Positions 7,804-17,996 of a stretch of DNA of 29,681 nt are shown here, one piece after another. The notes under the pieces were generated by a model that saw nothing but the letters and a program-made list of their open reading frames with translations, was not told where the DNA came from and made no database searches. The position numbers and the translations under genes were made by a program. Each line of letters starts with the position of its first letter. Position 1 is the stretch's first letter. The stretch is from positions 1 to 29,681 of IMG/VR virus record IMGVR_UViG_3300030090_000930, one strand, 5' to 3'. Origin of the DNA: a virus.

Positions 7804-10800
7804 TGTTGTATCTCTTTAAGTGTTCTTATTGTTTCTATGCCACTATCTTTCATAGGATTTTGTCTAGCACCAGTGCTTAATGATGCTTCAACTTCATTTA
7901 CAGATGCTAACATTCCTATTAATTTATTAGATGATTTTACAAGTTTAGGTTGAAACTTAAATGCTTTGTATTGTCTATACATAGGATTGTTTTTTAAATT
8001 TTCAGGTAATCCATCTTCACCTTCCTGATTAAATATATCTTTTTTAGCAAGTTCCATAAAATCTCTATCTAAAGATAATCTCATATCCATATACTTTAAT
8101 GGATTAATATAGTCTTTTCTATAAGCGTATTCATCTATATCATTTAATTTAGTAATAAAATTAGTATAATCATCACTTTGTTTATCTGGCATTGCTTCTG
8201 CTACTTCTCTGTATAATGACATAACAGATTTATTTATTGTTGAATAAACATTTGAAGGTAGCATTTCATTTAACCAACCAAACTCTAAATTATTTTTAAG
8301 TCTATTTTGCATATTAGTATCAAAAGGCATAATACCTAATTTATCTAATTGAGCATCACTTCTACTTCTCATAAGAACATCTTTATTAAAAAAGTTACTA
8401 TAATAATTATTTGATTTTATCATAGCTTTTAATTCTTCTTGAAAAAGAGCTCTAAAATTTTCATTAATAGTTACTTCATTTGATAATTGTTTTTTACCAG
8501 ATGCTATACTTGCCATTATTTGAATACCATGGCTGTATCTTTTAGATTCTTTATATGGTATTGCTATTGGTCTATTATTAAACACACCTATTGCATCTCT
8601 ATTTCTAGTAGGTTCCATGTAAGCATATAAAAATTCTAATCCATGCTCACTTATTTTATCCATAATAAATTTTTGTCTTATTTCAAACACATTAGAAACA
8701 CTAGTAGAATGAGTTGTTACAAAATCTAACATTTTTTTATCTGTTACTATACTTTTACCTCCATGTGGAAGTATTTGGTCTATTAATGTATTAGAACCAT
8801 ATGTTTGTTGATTAAAGTTTTTAATTGCTTTTAAATCTTCTCTACCTTCTTTTGTTAATAATTGATTAAAATTATCATATTGAAATGCGCCTGGAGTTTG
8901 TTTTAGTATAGCGTACATAGTATTAGCATGAACAATAGATTTTTTTAAATTACTTTCTTCTACATGAACATATTCTTTATACTTTAAATTTTGTGGATTT
9001 ATTTTTTTAATATCTTTTGCAAATGTTTTTTCAAAGTCTTCTTTTAGTCTACCTATAACATAATTAATAGCATTTATTTTTTGTCTTTTCCATTTAGGGG
9101 AGTAACTACTTTTTGATAAATATTTCTTTTTATTATCTAGTCTTTTTATTGTTGCTATTCTTTTATTAAAATCTTGTGTATCTCTTACAACTTCTCCAGC
9201 ATATGTATCTAAATCTTGTGTAGGTATAGTATCATAATCAGCATCTTGATTACCTTTATCATCCCCATTATAATCTTGTTGCCTAGAAGGATAAGTAACT
9301 AAATCATCAAACCATTCATCCATTTCAAGCATTGTATTACTATCGATTTCATACTGCTTTGCATCTTCCATTAAATCTTGTTTGGCAATATTAACAGCAA
9401 TTCTATCTAAATAAGAACCACCTGTTCCATCATATATTGAAGTTGCCGTATCAGATATAGGTTCAAATGCATTGTTACTCTCATTTAATAAATTATCTAA
9501 ATATTTTTGTTCATTTCCTGTTAAACCATATTTTTTTCTTTTATGAAATAATTGTCTAGTTAAAGAAGAATAAAGATTTTTATGAAACGATTTAAATTTT
9601 TTCGAACCTAAATATAAATCATAAAATGTAGAACTTCTAGGAGTGCCTGCTTCATATTGACTATCTCCAAATGCATTAATTAATTTATTTTGTTGATTTA
9701 AAAACTCTCTAGCAATTAATTTATCTGCATTATTAACCTTACCTGTTGCTCTATATTTACCATCAGCGTCTAATTTAAATTTTTGAAATATTCTTATTCT
9801 TTTACCTTCAGCGTTTTGACCATTTAGTACAATATCTTTTACATCTTGAGCTCTTACTTCTTTTGGAGAAATAGATTTTTTAAACTCTGGAAATAAAAAA
9901 TCATCTGACCAATCATATATATTAGAAGATATATTAGGATTTAATCTTCCATCTCCATCTAATAAATATTGAACTTCTGTAGCAGCTCTATGATAATATG
10001 CAAGAACTTTAGTATCTATTGTAACAAATTCATCTTCTCCAGACTTATATAATATTTCAGGACCTTCAATCTCACCAGTTTTTTCATTTACAACTGTATG
10101 TAAATCCCATTGGTCTTTTGTATCTGGATTTAAAAGATGTGTTCTATCTGCTAAATTTTGTAAATAGTTTATTCTTCTTTGAGTTTTTTGTGCTATACCT
10201 ATTGCTTGTTTATAAGATATTGAACTACCCATTTTTGATAACATTGCTTTACTAGATTGTTTTGCATTTAATTGAAATGTAAATGTTCCTCCAAGACTAT
10301 ATTCACTAGGGTCTGATGATTGAACAGAGTAAGGTTGCACTCTATCTATATGGTCAAAAACATGCTCACTATGTGCAAAAAAGTAATCTACTTTATCTGC
10401 ATCATAATCACCCTCATATGTATTTGCTATATCAAAACTATTTATTTCTACAGCTAAACCTTGTTTTTCATCTAAGAATCCTTTTAACCCTAGTAATGTA
10501 AGGTCATTAGGTTTAGTTCTAGGATTTCTTCTAGCTGCAATTGCTAGTTCATATCTAACCCCAGTTAAATCTGCTATATCATTAATTAATTGATGTGTAC
10601 TTCCGACTGTAGCATCTTCTTTAAATAATCTATCAAGATTATCAACATCAAATCCATCTTCTTTTATTATTTCATTTTCTTTTAATTCATTTAAAAATTG
10701 TTCTTTAGTAAGTATTCTATCATTTTGTACAATTCTTATTTGTTTTATATTTGGTAAATTAGATAATGGAGTTTCTCTTTCTTTATTAGGTAACATTATT

Positions 10801-13800
10801 TGACCTCTCATAACCATATTATTTTGATTATCAAATAAAGTAGGAAGTAATCTTGTTTTTAAATTATCATCTATATGACTTTTAACAGATTGTATTATAT
10901 ATGCTTGACCTCCGTATCGACCAGATTCTTCAACTGACTCACCTATTATTCTATTTGTTATACTTCTTCTATTTGTAAATATATTATCTATATATTCTTT
11001 TGCTAAATATTTTTGTACTTGATTTAAACTATAATCAGATGGGTCTCCATAAACATTATTTTCATTTTCTAATTTTAAATAATACATTAATGTACTAAGA
11101 TTACCTAATGCTCCTTCTGATGCATCTTCTGGTATATCTCCATCTATGAGTTTCTGTTGCATAAAAGCATTCATTTTAATAGGGTCTGCTATTATGTTTT
11201 TCATTTGCTCTAAGTTATCAAAAAACTCTGGACTTATTTCATTAAATGCTTTTTCACTTTCACGATTATTATAAAAGTTATAATCTGCTGGAGATTCTAC
11301 CGCTGATAATAAGTCAGCATCTTTTTCTGGTCTTAATCCTAATGCATCTATATCTATTTTTCTAATAAGATTATTTTTTTCTTCTATTTTATAATTAGAT
11401 AATTCAAACCATCTTTTATTTTTAATAATAGTTTCATCACCACCATCATATACTTTACCACCAGTTCCAGTAATTAAAATATCAACATCTCTATTTGTAT
11501 TAAAAAATCCATCTAATGATGGTTCATATACTAATAAAGTTTTACCATATAATAATGTTTTTCCTTCTCCTTGAGATGATATAACAGGCTTTATCGGATT
11601 TACAGAATTAGGGTCATGCCCTAAATAGGTATGATATTCCATCATTGCATCTCTAGATATATAAGATATACTATCAAAACCAGATACTGCATCATGAGCA
11701 TTACCAAGATTATCTAACTTAAAACCTTGCATTTGTTCTGGAAACTCGTCTTCTAAATCTTTAATTATTTGGCGCATAGATTCTCCACCATCATCCCAAA
11801 TAACGACATTATGAGATTTCTTTTTAAGTCTTTTCTTAATTAATTGTGATGGTTTGTCTAATTGTCCTTTAGTAGTTAATGCTGTTCTTGCTTGTAATAA
11901 AGATTTTAAATAAATATCTGTTGGTCTTACAAAGTTTTTTGTAGTTACTAACTTAATTCTTTTTATAACATCACTTACATCTTTAGGGTCTGTTGCATCT
12001 AATGTTTTATAAAATAAATCATTTGTTTTACTTTTAAACCCTACTTCAAGTATTAAAAATCTAGAAGCTAACTCAACACTTTTTTCATTATAAAAGTTTT
12101 TATCATCAGTATTATCAAAATCTTTCTTTAATTCATCTAATACTTTTTTAGTATTAGCACTTACATTACCAGAATGTTCATCATAAAATCTATTAAAATC
12201 ATCTACTATCTTTCTCATATCAACAGTTCTAATAGCAATACTATCCATACCATCAAATATATCTAATTTTATAATTCCTATTTCATCAGGGGGGATACCA
12301 TAATCATCTGTTATTATATCAACATCACCTCTTTTGCCTTGATTATAATTAAAACTAATACCAGCTTTATGTTTACCAAATGTTAATCCTGCTATATTTT
12401 CTGAAACTTGATTTCGTATAGCTAATATTTTTGCTTTAAGATTATCAGGAACATTTTCTGTTTGTAGTAAATTATATTTTCTTTCTACCATTACTCCTGA
12501 TTGGTCATGTTCTTTTATAATTACATTATTATCAAAAAAAGAATAATCGATACCAATATTATTTAAATATTTATTAACAGGATTATTTTGCATTAATTCT
12601 TTTTGGTCTGAGAAAAATAAATTACCATCATCATAATTAATTTTATTTACAGAAACTTTATCTTTTTTACCAAATACAACTTGAGTAATATCTTCTATTA
12701 CTCTTCCCTTTTGTTCTATGCTTAAATCTTTAAAGTCTACTCCTCTTGATACAATAGAATTAGCCATTCTTTGAATTGATGTTTGAGTAATTTTTAATTT
12801 GCCATTATCATCTTTATCAAAAATAACACTATCAAAATGTTCTGTTAATTGTTTTGAATCATGATTTTTAAAGTCAGATATTTTTATACTACCATCATCT
12901 TTAATTGCTTTAAAATCATATCTTTTATAAAAACTATCTATGCCTAAAGATGGATTCTTTATAACATCACTAGCATCACTATTATATAATCTTTCTAATG
13001 CTTCTTCTTTTCTTTTACGTTGTTGATTTTCTACAAATTTATCAGAAAATCCTTTTTTATCTACATAATTACCTATCTCTCTTAGACCTTCTTCAAATTG
13101 TAATATGTTTTCATTGTTAGCTTTTACTTCTAATTCACCATCAGCATTTCTTTTAATCACACCTTGATTTTTAAGCATACTCATAACATTACCTTGAGCT
13201 TCTACACCATAGTGTATAAAGTAATCTTTTATTTTATTACGAATATTGTCTACAGGTGTATTTCTCATTGCATCAAATAATACATTTAAAGCATTATTTT
13301 GTTCTACTCTTGTCTCTCCAGAATAAATAGAATCCATTATATCTTTTAATTTTAAAGCAGTAGCTTTTTTTATAATAATAGGTTCATCAACTACTTGAAC
13401 TAACCCTTCTGATTCTTGATTTAAATTACTTAATTTTTCATTATATCTAATTTCAAGAGCAGGGTCGCTAGGTATGTGTACTTTTACTAATTGAAATCCT
13501 CTTATACCTTTATCTGCAATAAGGCCAGGCTTACTAAATAACTCATTGCCAGATTGTTGTATAATAAAATCAACATCAGCATTACTTACTATTGAATTAT
13601 TTAATCGTTTTCTATTTATATCTGAAATAACCATTTCATACATAAATTGTAAATTTGGTTTATTAAAAGTGTCTACATTAAAACCTAATTCATCTAAATA
13701 ATATTTTAAACTTTGTACTCTATCAGGTTCTATTTTTGTATTTTGAGATGGAGTTTCTGTAATTTCATACTTACCCATTGCTCTAATAATACCATGTATC

Positions 13801-16364
13801 TTACCTAACTCTAATGCTTTGTTTTCATCTGTTGATTGTATTTTAGAAAAGTCACTTATAATTTTTTTATCATGAAGTATACCAACATCAACTAATAAAC
13901 TTTCTAATCTATCATCTGTTTTTTCAGGGTCAAATATCTCCATTACTCTTTTAGTAGTTTGATTCCCTTTATTTTTAATCATAGGTATGATATATGATTC
14001 TACATCTGTAAATGTAAATTTACTTCTACCATCAAAGTTTTTATTAGAACCATCAATTGCTCTTTCAGCATCTCTCACTATATTATATATAGCTTTTAAA
14101 CTTTCACTAGATTGAATTGTATTAACTGTTTGTTTATGTGTCTTTGCTCTACCTAATCCCTTTGATACTTCAGCAACCATCTCTAAACTATCAAACATAT
14201 CTAATAATTCTTGCTCTGCTTCTAATCCTTCTTTATTATTTAACCACTCTACAAACTCTCCATTACGAGCTCTCTTTAATAATTCTTCTGATGCTTTAAA
14301 ATCCCTACCGACTATTAATCCTCTATTTGTAGACCTAATAGTAAAATCATCTAAGTTAGCATTATTAATATCTTCTAATACTCCAACAACAGATTGTTCC
14401 ATTCCTTTTGTTGACTCTACAACTCTATCTTCATGTGCATTTAATATATCTTCAACAGTTTTAAAACCTTGAGCATCTAATATTCTTTCAATTTCATCTG
14501 CTTGTTTTTTAGATATTTGTTCTGGTCTTTTTATATACTTAAAATCTTCATCTAGTAATCCATAAAATGCTTCTAATTTACCATTTGTAGGGTCTATTCC
14601 TTGACCTGGCACTGTTTCTAAATCTAAAAATGTTTGTTCACCTTCAGGTAATTTATCATTAGTAATAGTAATATCATCATCACTTACTATTCTTTGTTCT
14701 TTTAAATACGATGTTAATTCTGGATTATCTCTTACTATACCTACACCAAATCGTTCATTACCTTTTGAAAATGAATTTGCAAATGAAGTATTTTGAACTG
14801 GAACGCCAAATTCTTCTAATCCATTTCTAAGTTTTTCTATTCTACCTCCAATATCAACTTTACCAACACCTCTTCTTTGTGTAAAAGCACCTATTAATAT
14901 TGAAGAAACATAATCTGTAGGGTCAAATTCAAAATCTTCTCCTTGTTCATATTTAGTTCTAAGTAATTGAGTACCTCCCATAGCTGCGCCAGCTGCTAAC
15001 ATTCTAGGAAATATTGCTTTATAATTACTCCACGCTTCTTTACCAGACTCTTTTATAAAATCTTTAGAATATTCTTTTTTATATTTCATTAACCACTTTA
15101 TTGATTCTTCTCTAGCATTATCACCATATTCTCTTTGTAATTCTCTTTCAACATTTTTATAAGCAAGTTCTTTATTGCCTTTTCGTTTAAGTCTTATATT
15201 TCCTATTCTTATTGGCTTTCCATTCATAGCATTATGTTCAGCCATTTCTACTAATTCTTTACTTAAATAAGTTAAACTTCTTTTCTTATAAGTATTTTTA
15301 CCTAAATAACCTCTTAATCCTGATATAAAATCTTGCCTTGATTGAGACATTTTAGCAAGTGGTTTAAATGGAGCTGTTAATACATTTATAGAAGTTCCAG
15401 CTGCAAATCCATAAGCCATTTCAAAACCAACTTTACTCCAATCATAATCAGGTAAATTAAGAGCATTTTTACCTTGTTTAATTCTTTGTTTTGCTTGACC
15501 AGTTAATTCAATCATTGCATCTGCACCAGCAAATACAGTTGCATCTAATATTAATTCTGGTAGTATCCTACCCATTGTACTATTTGTTCCATATGTAACT
15601 CTTGCTAAATCTTGCAATGAATGTATTGGAACTCCTTTTTGACTAACTGCATCAGCCATATTTCTAATTACAGTTGCTTGTTCTTTAGTAAGTCTATTAG
15701 AACCTATACCTCTTCCTATATAACTATTTATATTTTTATTAAATGATTCTCTAAATAATTCATCTGTTTTTTGACTTTTAGATAAAAACTTATTAGCCTC
15801 TCCTTTTAATTTATTATTAAAATCATTTACTTGTTTTTTAGAAAGTTTACTTACACCTTCTACTTTAGAAGCTCTTTTAGTAGCTCCTTTTAATGTTTGC
15901 TTTCCAAATAAATTAATAAATTTTTTAGGTATTCCTAATGCAGTAGCAGCTCTTAAACTTAATTTCATAGGAGCTCCAAATAAATACCCTAATCCTGTAC
16001 CTACTCCTCCTGTAATTTTAGCAGCTGTACTTTCTTGTTGAAATTCTAAAGCTAAATCCTCTGAACCAATACCTTTGTAATCTACATCAAAATATCTTTC
16101 AGTAGCTGCTTCTACTAAACTAGGAACACCAAGAAGAGCAGATTCTCCAAATCCATAAACACCAGTATATAATGATTTACCTACAGCTTTAAGCGCTCCT
16201 AATGCACTTCCTTCTGGTTCTCTTGGTTGTAGTGGCATGACGTTTTCAATAACATCATTTTTTTCATTAAGATTATGTGCATTTATAAATGCATTTTGAG
16301 AATTTTGTTCTTGTTGTAGCCTTATTCTCTCTATAGCTTTTCTAATTTCTTCATTAGTAGACAT
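7794..16364 (-). CDS. giant virion protein (2856 aa), candidate divergent two-barrel RNA polymerase
   Basis: A single uninterrupted frame of 8.6 kb. Residues 1-500 contain several Gly/Ala-rich hydrophobic stretches (for example GGVGTGLGYLFGAP and AYGFAAGTSINVL), as in ejected internal proteins. Residues about 1850-1995 resemble the RNA polymerase beta' catalytic barrel: MRGQIMLPN from M1850, R-N-P at 1946-1948, LGLKGF from 1958, and DYDAD with D1986, D1988 and D1990 in place of DFDGD. Upstream, K1602/K1608 (GKTLLYGK) and K1637 (TGTGGKV) are candidates for the beta-type barrel lysines. The middle Gly of the triad loop is Ala, which is unusual. It sits among presumed internal virion proteins and just before the 959-aa partner. 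If correct, it would be carried in the virion and transcribe early phage genes after entry. Otherwise it is a structural ejection protein with a chance match. Confidence 0.6.
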   Translation of the reverse strand: MSTNEEIRKAIERIRLQQEQNSQNAFINAHNLNEKNDVIENVMPLQPREPEGSALGALKAVGKSLYTGVYGFGESALLGVPSLVEAATERYFDVDYKGIGSEDLALEFQQESTAAKITGGVGTGLGYLFGAPMKLSLRAATALGIPKKFINLFGKQTLKGATKRASKVEGVSKLSKKQVNDFNNKLKGEANKFLSKSQKTDELFRESFNKNINSYIGRGIGSNRLTKEQATVIRNMADAVSQKGVPIHSLQDLARVTYGTNSTMGRILPELILDATVFAGADAMIELTGQAKQRIKQGKNALNLPDYDWSKVGFEMAYGFAAGTSINVLTAPFKPLAKMSQSRQDFISGLRGYLGKNTYKKRSLTYLSKELVEMAEHNAMNGKPIRIGNIRLKRKGNKELAYKNVERELQREYGDNAREESIKWLMKYKKEYSKDFIKESGKEAWSNYKAIFPRMLAAGAAMGGTQLLRTKYEQGEDFEFDPTDYVSSILIGAFTQRRGVGKVDIGGRIEKLRNGLEEFGVPVQNTSFANSFSKGNERFGVGIVRDNPELTSYLKEQRIVSDDDITITNDKLPEGEQTFLDLETVPGQGIDPTNGKLEAFYGLLDEDFKYIKRPEQISKKQADEIERILDAQGFKTVEDILNAHEDRVVESTKGMEQSVVGVLEDINNANLDDFTIRSTNRGLIVGRDFKASEELLKRARNGEFVEWLNNKEGLEAEQELLDMFDSLEMVAEVSKGLGRAKTHKQTVNTIQSSESLKAIYNIVRDAERAIDGSNKNFDGRSKFTFTDVESYIIPMIKNKGNQTTKRVMEIFDPEKTDDRLESLLVDVGILHDKKIISDFSKIQSTDENKALELGKIHGIIRAMGKYEITETPSQNTKIEPDRVQSLKYYLDELGFNVDTFNKPNLQFMYEMVISDINRKRLNNSIVSNADVDFIIQQSGNELFSKPGLIADKGIRGFQLVKVHIPSDPALEIRYNEKLSNLNQESEGLVQVVDEPIIIKKATALKLKDIMDSIYSGETRVEQNNALNVLFDAMRNTPVDNIRNKIKDYFIHYGVEAQGNVMSMLKNQGVIKRNADGELEVKANNENILQFEEGLREIGNYVDKKGFSDKFVENQQRKRKEEALERLYNSDASDVIKNPSLGIDSFYKRYDFKAIKDDGSIKISDFKNHDSKQLTEHFDSVIFDKDDNGKLKITQTSIQRMANSIVSRGVDFKDLSIEQKGRVIEDITQVVFGKKDKVSVNKINYDDGNLFFSDQKELMQNNPVNKYLNNIGIDYSFFDNNVIIKEHDQSGVMVERKYNLLQTENVPDNLKAKILAIRNQVSENIAGLTFGKHKAGISFNYNQGKRGDVDIITDDYGIPPDEIGIIKLDIFDGMDSIAIRTVDMRKIVDDFNRFYDEHSGNVSANTKKVLDELKKDFDNTDDKNFYNEKSVELASRFLILEVGFKSKTNDLFYKTLDATDPKDVSDVIKRIKLVTTKNFVRPTDIYLKSLLQARTALTTKGQLDKPSQLIKKRLKKKSHNVVIWDDGGESMRQIIKDLEDEFPEQMQGFKLDNLGNAHDAVSGFDSISYISRDAMMEYHTYLGHDPNSVNPIKPVISSQGEGKTLLYGKTLLVYEPSLDGFFNTNRDVDILITGTGGKVYDGGDETIIKNKRWFELSNYKIEEKNNLIRKIDIDALGLRPEKDADLLSAVESPADYNFYNNRESEKAFNEISPEFFDNLEQMKNIIADPIKMNAFMQQKLIDGDIPEDASEGALGNLSTLMYYLKLENENNVYGDPSDYSLNQVQKYLAKEYIDNIFTNRRSITNRIIGESVEESGRYGGQAYIIQSVKSHIDDNLKTRLLPTLFDNQNNMVMRGQIMLPNKERETPLSNLPNIKQIRIVQNDRILTKEQFLNELKENEIIKEDGFDVDNLDRLFKEDATVGSTHQLINDIADLTGVRYELAIAARRNPRTKPNDLTLLGLKGFLDEKQGLAVEINSFDIANTYEGDYDADKVDYFFAHSEHVFDHIDRVQPYSVQSSDPSEYSLGGTFTFQLNAKQSSKAMLSKMGSSISYKQAIGIAQKTQRRINYLQNLADRTHLLNPDTKDQWDLHTVVNEKTGEIEGPEILYKSGEDEFVTIDTKVLAYYHRAATEVQYLLDGDGRLNPNISSNIYDWSDDFLFPEFKKSISPKEVRAQDVKDIVLNGQNAEGKRIRIFQKFKLDADGKYRATGKVNNADKLIAREFLNQQNKLINAFGDSQYEAGTPRSSTFYDLYLGSKKFKSFHKNLYSSLTRQLFHKRKKYGLTGNEQKYLDNLLNESNNAFEPISDTATSIYDGTGGSYLDRIAVNIAKQDLMEDAKQYEIDSNTMLEMDEWFDDLVTYPSRQQDYNGDDKGNQDADYDTIPTQDLDTYAGEVVRDTQDFNKRIATIKRLDNKKKYLSKSSYSPKWKRQKINAINYVIGRLKEDFEKTFAKDIKKINPQNLKYKEYVHVEESNLKKSIVHANTMYAILKQTPGAFQYDNFNQLLTKEGREDLKAIKNFNQQTYGSNTLIDQILPHGGKSIVTDKKMLDFVTTHSTSVSNVFEIRQKFIMDKISEHGLEFLYAYMEPTRNRDAIGVFNNRPIAIPYKESKRYSHGIQIMASIASGKKQLSNEVTINENFRALFQEELKAMIKSNNYYSNFFNKDVLMRSRSDAQLDKLGIMPFDTNMQNRLKNNLEFGWLNEMLPSNVYSTINKSVMSLYREVAEAMPDKQSDDYTNFITKLNDIDEYAYRKDYINPLKYMDMRLSLDRDFMELAKKDIFNQEGEDGLPENLKNNPMYRQYKAFKFQPKLVKSSNKLIGMLASVNEVEASLSTGARQNPMKDSGIETIRTLKEIQQCP

Positions 16365-16365
16365 A

Positions 16366-17481
16366 TTATTGACTATAGTATTGTTCTATTTCTTCTATTG
16401 TAAAGTTTTTACCAGTGTTAGGATTTATTTCTTTTAATAATGCATTTTCTACTTCTGGTTCTATACTATATCTAGAATCAAAATTTAATCCTTTTTGCTC
16501 TGCAACTAAATCAGCAGCCGCTTTTAATTGTTTATTTACATTAGAAGTTGCTACTCTATTTAAAGATTGTTGTAAACTAGCACTTTGCAATATATTGTCA
16601 AAAGATTTTTTATTATCTTGTAAATCTTTTATTTGGCTATTTAATTGATACCATATTTTATCTGAACCCTCTCCTTGAAAATTTACAAAAGATTGCAATG
16701 TACCTACTTTATTTCCTCTATTATTTATTGCAGAATTAAAAAAGTTTTCTAATGATTCCATAAAGTAAGAATTATTTTGAATACCTAATTCAGTATTTTT
16801 AGTTTTTAAACTTTCACTTAAAGAAAGAATTAAAGCATCTCCAAACTTACTATTCTCACCGAATGTTTTATTAATATATTGTGCATTATCTTGTCCTTTT
16901 GTAGCATTTCTAATATCTTCTTGTATTGCTGAAATATCAAAAGCATCAGAAGAACTTAATGCAGTTTCTACTTTAGATAGAACAACGGCAGGAATAATAC
17001 CAGAATCTTTTACCATATCTATAAGATTTTCTGAATCTTGATAATACCCTCTTTCTAAATTTGTTTTAAAAGCATCGTTTGCTTTTTCTTTTGATGTTCG
17101 TACTGCTTCTTCTAAATTAAATTCTTTTATTAAAACACCTAATTCTTTTTCTCTTTCAATATTTTTTTGAGTTTTAGTATAACTCTCACTTTTTATATTG
17201 TCTTCTAATACTTTTATTTCTAAATCAAGTTTTTTATTTTGTTTTCCTATTCTATCTAATTCTTCTTTATCTTTTGTAATTTGAGATAATTGTTGAGATG
17301 ATGTTCTTCTTTCTTGAGCATCTCTTAACGCCATAGTTTGAGCTTGAAAAGCAGCTTCTCTTTCTTGTTGTTGAAGTCTTCTACCCATATCAAGCATTGC
17401 TAAAGATTTATCTATCTTTTGACGTTCTCGTTCTTGTTTATATTTTAATATTGCGTTTAATGATTGTAATGCTTGAGACAT
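16366..17481 (-). CDS. putative internal virion protein, coiled-coil rich (371 aa)
   Basis: Residues about 10-130 are dense in Gln, Glu, Lys and Arg with a heptad-like pattern (QERERQKIDK, RRLQQQEREAAF), predicting a long coiled coil. The remainder is helical and polar with no catalytic motif. It lies directly upstream of the giant gene with one base between stop and next ATG. The composition and place recall the core or ejection proteins of short-tailed phages (T7 gp14-gp16 in concept), but this is by analogy only. Confidence 0.55.
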   Translation of the reverse strand: MSQALQSLNAILKYKQERERQKIDKSLAMLDMGRRLQQQEREAAFQAQTMALRDAQERRTSSQQLSQITKDKEELDRIGKQNKKLDLEIKVLEDNIKSESYTKTQKNIEREKELGVLIKEFNLEEAVRTSKEKANDAFKTNLERGYYQDSENLIDMVKDSGIIPAVVLSKVETALSSSDAFDISAIQEDIRNATKGQDNAQYINKTFGENSKFGDALILSLSESLKTKNTELGIQNNSYFMESLENFFNSAINNRGNKVGTLQSFVNFQGEGSDKIWYQLNSQIKDLQDNKKSFDNILQSASLQQSLNRVATSNVNKQLKAAADLVAEQKGLNFDSRYSIEPEVENALLKEINPNTGKNFTIEEIEQYYSQ

Positions 17482-17484
17482 ATG

Positions 17485-17988
17485 TTATCCGAATATTCCA
17501 AAGTATTTTTTATTTGCTTGTTGTCCTGCTAATCGTTTTTGCATTTCTAATTGTTGCCTTTGCGATTGCATTTCAAATCTTTGTTGTTCAAAGTTAGATA
17601 AAACATCTGCAAGACTTTTACCTAACGATATATCTAAGTCTTCCATTTTAGTAGTAAATCCTTTTCTTATATCTTTCATTCTATCCATATCCATAGATTG
17701 ACCTGCGAATCCAGATGCTTCACTAATTTGTTGTTGAGACTTTCTAGTTTGTTCTAATGCTCTTTGTCCAGATTCAGAAAGTTTTTCAGAGGACCTCCTT
17801 GCTTCTAATGTAGGTAATTGTAGACTAGATTGAAGAGATTGATTTAATGATTCTTCTGCTTGCCCTAAAGAAGATAAAGCATCTTTATAAAAACCCATTT
17901 GAGCTCTACCTTGTTCTCTTGCATCTGTAGTTGCACCATATTCTTGAGCTGATGATAATGCAAAATTAAGTGTAGCTAATAAACTCAT
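17485..17988 (-). CDS. putative internal virion protein, Gln/Ser-rich (167 aa)
   Basis: A 167-residue helical protein with an Ala/Ser-rich N terminus (LLATLNFALSSAQEYGA) that could be a weak membrane-active helix, followed by Gln/Ser/Glu-rich coiled-coil-like stretches, including EQQRFEMQSQRQQLEMQKR at about 134-152. AAGGAT precedes the ATG. It is three bases from the next gene and six from the previous one. Size and composition fit a small internal core protein like T7 gp14; no sequence motif confirms that. Confidence 0.5.
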   Translation of the reverse strand: MSLLATLNFALSSAQEYGATTDAREQGRAQMGFYKDALSSLGQAEESLNQSLQSSLQLPTLEARRSSEKLSESGQRALEQTRKSQQQISEASGFAGQSMDMDRMKDIRKGFTTKMEDLDISLGKSLADVLSNFEQQRFEMQSQRQQLEMQKRLAGQQANKKYFGIFG

Positions 17989-17996
17989 ACTAATCC

